A stretch of 53,688 bases of DNA, from positions 1 to 53,688 of the forward strand of contig CATOSB010000015.1 in NCBI GenBank assembly GCA_951812305.1, in the 5' to 3' direction. The DNA comes from an uncultured Paracoccaceae bacterium. GTDB lineage: Bacteria; Pseudomonadota; Alphaproteobacteria; Rhodobacterales; Rhodobacteraceae. Made by a program: the position numbers and the translations under genes. The notes under the pieces are model-generated. The model was given only the letters and a program-made list of their open reading frames with translations. It did not search any database and was not told the DNA's origin. Shown here piece after piece: positions 1-5,671 of this stretch. Positions within the stretch are counted from its first letter, which is position 1. Each line of letters begins with the position of its first letter.

Positions 1-771
1 GACCGCAAGAAGCCCGAAGCGCTTCTCGGGCGCATGGCGACGCATTTCCGAGGCGGTTTCGCCTTCTACCTGACATGCAATACGCATCACCCAACCGCGT
101 TCGACATCACCAAGAATATCCAATGGAAGATTGAGCGCCGCGACAAAGGACACCTTTTGCGCCGTCAGCAGTACGCTGTCTAGCGTTGCAGCACCGACAT
201 CATCCTTCAGACGCTGAAACCCCGTTGTCGCCAAGGGCTCAGACAGCGTCCATTCTAACTGCGTAACCCTCTCGGTCGATAACCGCGATGCCACCTTCGT
301 CAAATACCCCTCGCGGAAATCCCGACGGGCCGCGCGCGCAAGCCGCTCCATGATCTTCACTGAAGGAACAAACACGTTCATTTGACGGGCCTGTGCATAG
401 CCCCGCTCAACCCAATCCGCCAAGTTCAGGTCACGCCCACCGAGCTGTTCAATCATCCATGCCTGGAGTCTGGCCCGATCACGATCAGAAGCCCGGCGAA
501 ACCCGAGAAAATCCAGAATACTCGCACGTTGCCGCCGCGCGGTGTCACTGGAAAAAGAGTAGGAAAGATCGTCTGTCGCCCCAATCTGGTCAGCAACGTA
601 CACGATCACATCAGGGTCAAGATCACCGCGCGTGGCAGGAAACCGGCCATGCTGGCGAAAAAAGAGGAGTTGGCATGCAATCGCGACCCGCGACTTCGCC
701 CCAAACCGGTTTAGAAACTCAAAATCCGAATATGAAAGCCCCCACGTTGAGGCAAATGCTTGCTCTATCAT
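1..771 (-). CDS. tnpA: Tn3-family transposase, N-terminal 257 residues (cut by window edge)
   Basis: Start-codon end of the 962-aa transposase described at 13048-15936; the translation is identical over the shared part. The remainder lies outside the window. It holds the N-terminal DNA-binding region typical of Tn3 transposases and none of the catalytic DDE residues. Confidence 0.9.
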   Translation of the reverse strand, partial: MIEQAFASTWGLSYSDFEFLNRFGAKSRVAIACQLLFFRQHGRFPATRGDLDPDVIVYVADQIGATDDLSYSFSSDTARRQRASILDFLGFRRASDRDRARLQAWMIEQLGGRDLNLADWVERGYAQARQMNVFVPSVKIMERLARAARRDFREGYLTKVASRLSTERVTQLEWTLSEPLATTGFQRLKDDVGAATLDSVLLTAQKVSFVAALNLPLDILGDVERGWVMRIACQVEGETASEMRRHAPEKRFGLLAV

Positions 772-883
772 GACCCCTCCAGACGCAAGCATCATCCAAC
801 ATCAGCTCTGGCCGTCAATCAGCCTTTCGTTCCCTGTACGTTCTTTCAAAAGCCCAAATATGCAGCTTCGGGCCAGCTAGGCC
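1..883. mobile_element. Right-hand end of Tn3-family transposon (copy 1, partial)
   Basis: This is the terminal 883 bp of the 5,812-bp transposon seen whole at 10237-16048. The window opens inside the transposase gene. The 44-bp right inverted repeat occupies 840-883 and ends in GGCC, where the sequence switches to body A. The five bases outside this end are GTCAC, which do not match the AACCC outside the left end of the next copy, so plasmid A shows no target duplication. Confidence 0.9.
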
Positions 884-1515
884 GTCACATTGTGAATCTC
901 AGGCTTGTGGCCCGAAAAGCTAAATTTGTCGGTCGTAAAGTACCGATATCCCACTTGGAGTGAAGCTTTTTCCGTGATCTGATAGGCAACGCCTGCCCCA
1001 ATCTGGTATGCAAACACCCACTCAGAACCACTCAAGTTGAAAGGATACGATATTCCGTCAGCGGTGAAAGACGAAGCTTCCCCTTTGACTCTCGCCCTCC
1101 CGATGCCGCCTCCCACGAATGGCGTCCATTGGCTGCCGGTATCAATGTCGTACCAGCCGTTTACCATAAACCCGAGCGATGACATGTGACCCTCAATTGG
1201 GAAAGATAGGCCGTTTAAGACTGCGTAGTCGCCGCTGCCTTGCGAAAAACCAACGTTGTCCAGCCCGAATTGTCGCCAGGACAGTTCCCCTTCGACACGA
1301 AAAGGGTTGAAGTCATAACCAATCGTCCCATCAACGGCAAAGCCCCTGTCGAATACGAATTCGCCTGTCGTCAGACCATTTGCTGACCTCGAATAATTAT
1401 TCGACGCAGCTATACCGGCGTTTATCGACCCATACCAACCACGTGTTTCATCGGCATGGGCCGCCCACCCGACAAGCAGGCCAAGGGCTAGTGCAATTAC
1501 GCTAACTGTCTTCAT
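877..1515 (-). CDS. Outer-membrane beta-barrel protein, C-terminus cut by the transposon
   Basis: 212-aa product. Residues 1-21 are a signal peptide (basic start, hydrophobic core, AHA before DETRG). The rest is rich in alternating aromatic, glycine and polar residues with GWYGSINAG, VGGGIGRARV and QVGYRYF segments, typical of OmpA/Opa-like eight-strand porins. The ATG at 1515 is preferred over 1539 because a GGGAAAG ribosome site precedes it. The stop codon TAG is supplied by the last bases of the transposon. The usual final strand ending in phenylalanine is missing, so the barrel may not assemble. Native function is unknown; such proteins are often adhesins or porins. Fold call firm, function not. 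Confidence 0.75.
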   Translation of the reverse strand: MKTVSVIALALGLLVGWAAHADETRGWYGSINAGIAASNNYSRSANGLTTGEFVFDRGFAVDGTIGYDFNPFRVEGELSWRQFGLDNVGFSQGSGDYAVLNGLSFPIEGHMSSLGFMVNGWYDIDTGSQWTPFVGGGIGRARVKGEASSFTADGISYPFNLSGSEWVFAYQIGAGVAYQITEKASLQVGYRYFTTDKFSFSGHKPEIHNVTA

Positions 1516-1572
1516 GTTTTCTTTCCCCCGCGTTGTCACAATGTAGTTCCTGTGGGTTCCGGGCCTTGTGAT

Positions 1573-1854
1573 CTACTCTTTTACGATGGCCGTAAAGTCC
1601 GACCAGTCCTCAACCTTGAAGGCGCGGATATCTCGAACCGATTTCTTGAACCAAGGTACCCCAGAGAGCTTGTTAATCGCGCGGTAGACAGCTGTAAGCC
1701 CCCCTTCTCCCGTGTAGAGATAGACGCTGCCTTGCGTCCAATTAAACCCGAGGGTGTCGAGTTCTTTTCGTATCTCGAAATAGGCGTTGTTGTAAGGGTC
1801 CCCGTATTCCGTTTTCAGGACGGCAACTTCGAGATCAAAGGCGATAGCGTACAT
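1573..1854 (-). CDS. vapD: VapD-family endoribonuclease (toxin-like)
   Basis: 93-aa protein opening MYAIAFDLEVAVLKTEYG and containing YNNAYFEIRKEL, FNWTQGSVYL and PWFKKSVRDIRAF, the conserved pattern of virulence-associated protein D. Known members are small Cas2-like RNases; Asp7 fits the conserved active-site aspartate. The start at 1854 follows a GGGAGA ribosome site; the frame is open further upstream only through decayed replication-gene sequence. No recognisable VapX-type antitoxin ORF adjoins it. It sits on plasmids in several genera and may aid maintenance, though that role here is inference. Confidence 0.85.
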   Translation of the reverse strand: MYAIAFDLEVAVLKTEYGDPYNNAYFEIRKELDTLGFNWTQGSVYLYTGEGGLTAVYRAINKLSGVPWFKKSVRDIRAFKVEDWSDFTAIVKE

Positions 1855-1904
1855 AGATTCTCCCGCTCTGGAATTGCGTAGTGGGACATTCATGGTGCGT
1901 TGTC

Positions 1905-2004
1905 TTACCCCCGTCGATCCCGTCCAGCTTGTAGCGTTCCACGGCCTGGCGTGCTCGTTGATGTTGCCTCGGAATGCCCCTTCCGGCGTGACCGTGATTG
2001 CCCA
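1905..2004 (-). pseudogene. Decayed C-terminal tail of a RepL-like replication gene
   Basis: Reads ITVTPEGAFRGNINEHAR and, after a one-base shift, QAVERYKLDGIDGG. This matches the C-terminus of the intact RepL-like gene at 3552-4280 (ITVTPEGAFRGNINEHGK then TVERYKLNVIDGG). Nothing of the upstream two-thirds remains. It lies at the same place relative to the 160-aa gene as shorter traces at about 7190 and 35170, so it marks an ancestral module border. Confidence 0.75.
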
Positions 2005-2044
2005 ACGAGACCACCGGCCCCCGCGTTCTTTCTTGCCCGATCCT

Positions 2045-2140
2045 GTCGCTTGCGTCCAGTTCGCCACTGGACGGGCGTCCCAGAGGCCCAGAGGGGCGTC
2101 CCAGAGGCCCAGAGGGGCGTCCCAGAGGCTCCCCACCCAC
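2045..2140. repeat. Short GC-rich tandem repeat and hairpin
   Basis: Contains about three copies of CCAGAGGCCCAGAGGGGCGT-like units, preceded by the hairpin GTCCAGT-TCGCC-ACTGGAC at about 2059-2077. Related GGGCCTCTGGG repeats follow the same gene in the second module (7204-7372) and more weakly in body B (about 35130-35165). Confidence 0.7.
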
Positions 2141-2150
2141 GTCTGGACGT

Positions 2151-2633
2151 TCACCCGAGCGGGTCGACCAGGCGCTCGATGTCGTAGGCGGCGTCCAGTT
2201 CGTCCAGCAGCCGTTCCGTTGCGGGCCAGGCTTCGGGATCGTCCAGCAGGTGCCAGACGGCTGCTACGGGGTCGTAGAGCCATCCAGCGTCCTTGAGGCG
2301 GTTCCTGAGCGCGCCGGGTGGCCGTGCCCTGAACCGGATCATCTCGGGCGGGCGGTTGCTGCCCGCGTGCTGGCGTCTGGCCTGTGCCCGCTTTTGGGCC
2401 AGCATGGCGCGTCGGGTCTTGCGGGTGAGTTCGGCTTCAATCTGCTTCTCGATCTTCGGGCGCAGGTCTTCGAGAATCTTTTTCTTGAGTTTTGAGAGGG
2501 CATGAGGGCACCGCGCCGCAAGGCTAATATCCTCTACATCTTCCGGCCTGACCCAAAGTGCTATCCGCTTAAGACCTTCGGCCTTTCTGGCCGCAAAATA
2601 GCGGCGTTGATATTCCCGGTTTATATCGCTCAT
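2151..2633 (-). CDS. Unknown 160-aa plasmid protein, module 1 (intact form)
   Basis: I do not recognise a named family. Residues 1-30 (MSDINREYQRRYFAARKAEG then LKRIALWVRP) resemble the short strand-helix N-termini of small plasmid DNA-binding proteins. Residues 45-95 are a strongly charged helical stretch (KKKILEDL, KIEKQIEAELTRKTRRAM). The C-terminal 55 residues form a compact motif FRARPPGALRNRLKDAGWLY then DPVAAVWHL. ATG at 2633 follows AAAGGCG. It is divergent from the RHH gene at 2835, with a palindromic operator between. Frameshifted homologues lie at 7406 and 34600; this is the only intact copy in each A unit. Confidence 0.65.
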   Translation of the reverse strand: MSDINREYQRRYFAARKAEGLKRIALWVRPEDVEDISLAARCPHALSKLKKKILEDLRPKIEKQIEAELTRKTRRAMLAQKRAQARRQHAGSNRPPEMIRFRARPPGALRNRLKDAGWLYDPVAAVWHLLDDPEAWPATERLLDELDAAYDIERLVDPLG

Positions 2634-2720
2634 TTTGTGGCGCCTTTGTAACAACTTTGCCCCTGAGCCGGAACATCCGCAGAGGGAAAATTAGTATAAA
2701 TTTTCAGAGAGGCACGATTA

Positions 2721-2749
2721 TACATCAAAACGAAACTCGTTTTGATGTA
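2721..2749. promoter_or_regulatory. Palindromic operator between divergent module genes
   Basis: TACATCAAAACG, five-base spacer, CGTTTTGATGTA: 12-bp perfect arms. The counterpart in module 2 (7958-7987) and body B (34533-34562) is TACATCAAAAT...ATTTTGATGTA, so changes in one arm are matched in the other. It lies between the divergent 160-aa and RHH genes, with CTTAAAGAATTCTTAAAG (a second near-palindrome) at about 2770-2787. Likely bound by the RHH protein; inference. Copy at 17886-17914. Confidence 0.7.
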
Positions 2750-2834
2750 ACCTGTACGCTATCGGCAAACTTAAAGAATTCTTAAAGAAATCCTTAAGAA
2801 TACATTAATGGAAACATGGGGTTTGGGAGGGGAT

Positions 2835-3200
2835 ATGGACGGTCCGGAGCGCTTGAGAGAACGCCGGTATCCTGCGCAGGTCACGGCGCGGATACCGCAG
2901 GAGCTTAAAGCCCGGCTTGAGGTGCTGAAGCAGGCTTTGGGGCGTGTCCTGCGGCGCGCGCTTGAGGCGGGTGTTGGTCAGATAGAGGATGCACGAGACA
3001 GGATGGGTTCAGCCGCGCTTGCAGAGGCTGGCGCAGGTGTCCAGTCCGGGGAGTGCGCGAGCGCGGAGGCGCGGCGATGGTGGAGCGGTCTGGACAGGCC
3101 GTCGCGGAGCCGCTGGGGGCGGGAGCTTGCCCATCTTGAAGGCCCGGACTTCCTTGAGGAAGCCTATCGGCGGGCGCAGGAGAGCGCAGATCAGGGCTAG
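2835..3200 (+). CDS. Ribbon-helix-helix DNA-binding protein, module 1
   Basis: 121 aa. Residues 12-48 (YPAQVTARIPQELKARLEVL then KQALGRVLRRALEAGV) fit an Arc/CopG-type RHH domain: one strand followed by two helices. The C-terminal half (RRWWSGLDRPSRSRWGRELA then HLEGPDFLEEAYRRAQESAD) is conserved among all three copies here. ATG at 2835 is chosen over the in-frame 2808 because GGGAGGGG lies directly before it. Compared with its relatives at 8073 and 34061 it lacks a few residues in the RHH (ADREG replaced by K). Probable autoregulator or plasmid-maintenance factor; partner and target not shown by sequence. Confidence 0.7.
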   Translation: MDGPERLRERRYPAQVTARIPQELKARLEVLKQALGRVLRRALEAGVGQIEDARDRMGSAALAEAGAGVQSGECASAEARRWWSGLDRPSRSRWGRELAHLEGPDFLEEAYRRAQESADQG

Positions 3201-3258
3201 AGAGTTGTTCGGTGGGCGCGTTTTGGGGAGTGATTAAAAACAACAGCTTACATCCTGC

Positions 3259-3282
3259 GCACCGGAAACTGGTTTCCGGTGC
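3259..3282. terminator. Conserved hairpin between convergent genes (terminator or origin element)
   Basis: GCACCGGAAAC-TG-GTTTCCGGTGC, 11-bp perfect arms. It lies between the converging RHH and coiled-coil genes. The flanks (GTGATTAAAAACA on one side, GGGGACAGGTTTTTAG on the other) are also conserved at the module 2 (8798-8819) and body B (33978-34001) copies although the loop varies. A bidirectional terminator is the plain reading; the conserved flanks leave room for an origin-related role. Copy at 18424-18447. Confidence 0.6.
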
Positions 3283-3313
3283 GGCGTGGTCGGGGACAGG
3301 TTTTTAGGTCGGG

Positions 3314-3559
3314 CTATTCGGCGGGTTCGCCTGTCAGGCCGAGCTTGTCTTCGAGGCGCTGCACTCGTGTAGCTAATGCCTCGAATTGTAGCCGTTGATC
3401 AGCTTGGATGTAGGCAACGCCTCCGACAGCGGCCTGAATGCTGTCCAGTTGGTCGCGCATCTCTTGCCGTTCTTGCCGCGCTTCCTCAAACCGCTCACGC
3501 ATTTCACTCCGCATTTCTTGGAGTAGGCGCAGGGTATGGTTTTCGGTTTCGTCAGCCAT
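3314..3559 (-). CDS. Small coiled-coil protein, module 1
   Basis: 81 aa, almost entirely heptad-like charged helix (RLLQEMRSEMRERFEEARQE, LATRVQRLEDKLGLTGEPAE). The start ATG overlaps the end of the upstream RepL-like gene by 8 bp, indicating translational coupling. The C-terminal LxxxLGLTGEPAE matches the tails of the other two coiled-coil genes (LDLTDAPAE at 8852, LDLADAPAE at 33734) although the N-termini differ. Possible oligomerising partner of the replication protein; function unknown. Confidence 0.65.
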   Translation of the reverse strand: MADETENHTLRLLQEMRSEMRERFEEARQERQEMRDQLDSIQAAVGGVAYIQADQRLQFEALATRVQRLEDKLGLTGEPAE

Positions 3560-4280
3560 CGGCCCCTCCGTCGATCACGTTCAGCTTGTAGCGTTCGACG
3601 GTTTTGCCATGCTCGTTGATGTTGCCCCGGAACGCGCCTTCCGGCGTCACCGTGATGACCTTCACCCGGCCGCGCTTGACCCGGCGGATCGCACCCACGT
3701 CTTCCAGCAATTTAAGGGCGTTCGACATGTGTTGTTTCTGAGTTCTAGTGATCTCACAAAGCTGGGCAGCGGTCTTGCTACACTCGTAGGTCTGCCAGCC
3801 GAGATGACGGCAGATCGTCCAGAGGATGGAGAGCGCTTCCTTGGCCTTCGTAGTGGTTGGAGCCGCGTCGAACAGCCGTTCGGTCACGGCGTCCTGATAC
3901 TGAAATGCGATGGACACGTTGCCCCCTCCGAAGAAATCAAACTCAAGCTGGGCGGATGCACTCAGCTCCTTTGCGATGCCCGCCGCCTCCCGTGCCCTCA
4001 TAGCACGTTCGGGAGTTTTTTCGGCAAGCGCGTTGCGATCGAGCAGAAGCGCCGCCTGATCGTATTCGCCGCGGTTGCGCTTCTGACGCTCCAGCAGCGT
4101 GCCGGGGTCCGTCACATTGTCGGTCTTCCGGCGGCGTTTCTGGACCCCGCAGATCACCGCCAGCGGCAGCACCACAGACCCGGATTTTTTCTGCGCCTTT
4201 TGGGTGGCTCTGGCGAGGTCGATATCGTCCTGCGAAACGCCGTGAATTTTCTTCAGTTCGAGGACAGAAATTCTCGCCAT
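3552..4280 (-). CDS. RepL-like winged-helix plasmid replication protein
   Basis: 242 aa. Residues 145-212 form a winged helix (KEALSILWTICRHLGWQTYE; AAQLCEITRTQKQHMSNALK; LLEDVGAIRRVKRGRVKVI) followed by TPEGAFRGNI, the pattern of RepL-type initiators in which a wing precedes a short basic strand. N-terminal residues 47-110 are charged and helical. ATG at 4280 follows GAGGGGA. Two 21-bp palindromic repeats lie 21-66 bp before the start, and the coiled-coil gene overlaps its end. It is the only intact copy in body A and the best candidate for its initiator. A transcription-regulator role is the main alternative. Confidence 0.55.
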   Translation of the reverse strand: MARISVLELKKIHGVSQDDIDLARATQKAQKKSGSVVLPLAVICGVQKRRRKTDNVTDPGTLLERQKRNRGEYDQAALLLDRNALAEKTPERAMRAREAAGIAKELSASAQLEFDFFGGGNVSIAFQYQDAVTERLFDAAPTTTKAKEALSILWTICRHLGWQTYECSKTAAQLCEITRTQKQHMSNALKLLEDVGAIRRVKRGRVKVITVTPEGAFRGNINEHGKTVERYKLNVIDGGADG

Positions 4281-4300
4281 TTTTTTCCCCTCGAATCGGT

Positions 4301-4346
4301 GATAGTCACCGGTGTGGTGACTATAGTCACCGGTGTGGTGACTATC
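4301..4346. promoter_or_regulatory. Two tandem 21-bp palindromic repeats before the RepL-like gene
   Basis: The unit ATAGTCACCGGTGTGGTGACT occurs twice in direct tandem. Each unit is itself a palindrome (AGTCACC-GGTGT-GGTGACT). Spacing of 21 bp puts the two sites on the same helix face. Position just upstream of the replication gene suggests an autoregulatory operator or part of the origin. Copy at 19466-19511. Confidence 0.75.
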
Positions 4347-4656
4347 AAGCCTTAAAAAACCACCTTACCTATCTGTTATCAAAGGCTGAATCCGAATAAT
4401 GCACTTCGCGTATCCTAAGTATCCCATGTACTTCCCCCCTTACCCCCCGTGAGGGCCCTTTTTGAGGTCAGAAATTTGCTCAGAAAAAGACCCGCTGAGA
4501 GGCCCCGCCAGGAGGTCAAAAAACAGCGCCTGTGGAGAGGCTGGAAATTGCCCCCTCGGAAGGGGGTAAAATCCCCGCCTTCCAGAGATTTCCACCCGCA
4601 CCTGGACGTTTGCGCCACAACGTTATCAATTGAAGCGGACAATTCAGAATGTTTTT
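4347..4656. other. Intergenic region between replication gene and toxin-antitoxin pair
   Basis: No convincing gene. Visible elements are a pyrimidine-rich run at 4430-4448, a CCCCCTCGGAAGGGGG hairpin at about 4551-4566 and a CCCGCACCTGGACGTTTGCG element at about 4585-4604 that recurs in related form at 7376 and, inverted, near 2050 and 35680. It may include origin sequence, but no iterons or clear DnaA box are seen. Copy at 19512-19821. Confidence 0.5.
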
Positions 4657-4665
4657 GACAGACCG

Positions 4666-4694
4666 TTGAAATTGTATATCAATTGAGATACAAT
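4666..4694 (+). promoter_or_regulatory. Promoter and operator of the RelB/RelE pair
   Basis: TTGAAA (4666-4671), 17-bp spacer, TACAAT (4689-4694). A near-perfect palindrome (ATTGTAT...ATACAAT, 4671-4694) fills the spacer and -10 box, so a dimeric antitoxin bound there would block polymerase. A strong GGAGG ribosome site follows at 4702-4706, 8 bases before the antitoxin ATG. Copy at 19831-19859. Confidence 0.75.
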
Positions 4695-4714
4695 CCTCTC
4701 TGGAGGATATTCAT

Positions 4715-5014
4715 ATGCCCGCACAAACTTCGATGCTCCATGTCCGCGTGGACGACCAACTCAAAGCTCAAGCCGCCGACGCCCTAGCTGGTGTCGGTCT
4801 TACACTCTCTGATGCCGTGCGCATCCTGTTGACCCGCGTTGCAACTGAAGGTGGCTTACCTGGTGGCCTGACTGCCGACCCTGATGCCTACGATACCTGG
4901 TTTCGCGCCAAGGTGCAGGAAGCACTGGATGATCCGCGCCCCGCTGTCCCACATGCCCAGGTGATGCAGGAAGCGCAGGCTCTGATTGACGAAAAACGCC
5001 GTGCTCAATCTTGA
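4715..5014 (+). CDS. relB: RelB/DinJ-type antitoxin
   Basis: 99 aa. Residues 6-50 (MLHVRVDDQLKAQAADALAG then VGLTLSDAVRILLTRVA) are the ribbon-helix-helix of RelB/DinJ antitoxins, with the characteristic GLTLSDAVRILL helix. The C-terminal acidic helix (QVMQEAQALIDEKRRA) would wrap the toxin. Stop overlaps the toxin start by 14 bp. It should repress its own promoter through the palindrome at 4671-4694 and neutralise the RNase toxin. Confidence 0.88.
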   Translation: MPAQTSMLHVRVDDQLKAQAADALAGVGLTLSDAVRILLTRVATEGGLPGGLTADPDAYDTWFRAKVQEALDDPRPAVPHAQVMQEAQALIDEKRRAQS

Positions 5015-5282
5015 GTGGAACGCAACGGCCATTGCCGATCTGCTGGCGATTGTCGATTACATTTCAGATGACAATCCGGACGCGGCCCAAGCTATCAAAG
5101 ATGAGATTGAGGCCAAAACCTTAAGCATCCCCGATAACCCGCAGATCTACCGCGCGGGGCGCGTAGATGGCACACGCGAGATGGTCGTGCGCCCCAACTA
5201 CATCGTAATCTATGCAGAGGATGCCAAAGCCGTGACGATCCTGCGTGTGCTTCACGCTGCCCAGCAATGGCCCGAGACATGA
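5001..5282 (+). CDS. relE: RelE/ParE-superfamily toxin
   Basis: 93 aa: VLNLEWNATAIADLLAIVDY then ISDDNPDAAQAIKDEI, with GTREMVVRPNYIVIYAEDAK and ITILRVLHAAQQWP, the standard ParE/RelE fold order (strand, two helices, sheet, final HAxxxWP). GTG at 5001 is preferred because it gives the usual short strand before WNATAIADL; a TTG at 4986 is possible. Overlap with the antitoxin means coupled translation. Whether it is a ribosome-dependent RNase (RelE) or gyrase poison (ParE) cannot be told; R-PNY-I-Y and HA-Q-WP lean to the ParE side. Post-segregational stabiliser of body A. Confidence 0.85.
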   Translation: MLNLEWNATAIADLLAIVDYISDDNPDAAQAIKDEIEAKTLSIPDNPQIYRAGRVDGTREMVVRPNYIVIYAEDAKAVTILRVLHAAQQWPET

Positions 5283-5365
5283 CCCGCCTTTCGCTCGATA
5301 CCTATGGTCTCGCTCAGGGCTAGATCATCACTTGCCTATCAAGTATCCAACAGAAGAAAATGTGA

Positions 5366-5600
5366 GAGTCTGACTCAAAATTTCTGAGCGGATCCGATTG
5401 AGGCCTTTCAGTCCTTCGCCAGCCGGCGGCAGCGTCCGAGCCATGCGAAAGTTCGTTCCACGACCCAGCGACGGGCGATGACCACAAACCCTGTAACGCC
5501 GGGCGGACGTTTGACGATTTCAATGGTCGTGCCGTCCATTTCGGCCATTGCGGCGCGCAGCTTGTCGCCTGCCAATTTCAAATTGAGCTCTGAGGGAATT
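5366..5600 (-). pseudogene. IS5-family (IS427-type) transposase C-terminal remnant
   Basis: Minus-strand reading ends GFVVIARRWVVERTFAWLGR then CRRLAKD and stop at 5408, the conserved C-terminus around the catalytic glutamate of IS5/IS427 DDE transposases. Upstream it reads LAGDKLRAAMAEMDGTTIEI. The N-terminal majority is gone. Sequence from about 5366 (GAGAGTCTGACTCAAAATTT) may be its terminal inverted repeat; the other end was not found. Copy at 20531-20765. Confidence 0.8.
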
Positions 5601-5671
5601 TCATTGACGTGGGCAAGCGGGTGATGCTGGAATCACCTGAGCAAACTATAGAAATTTAAAGGTTGCAAATA

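Noticed and set aside
1573..2283. Single 236-aa protein spanning VapD and upstream sequence
   Set aside because: Upstream codons are the out-of-frame module gene and a RepL tail; VapD has its own ribosome site and standard start at 1854.
3438..4355. 305-aa plus-strand ORF
   Set aside because: Shadow of the RepL-like and coiled-coil genes on the minus strand; no ribosome site and no family resemblance.
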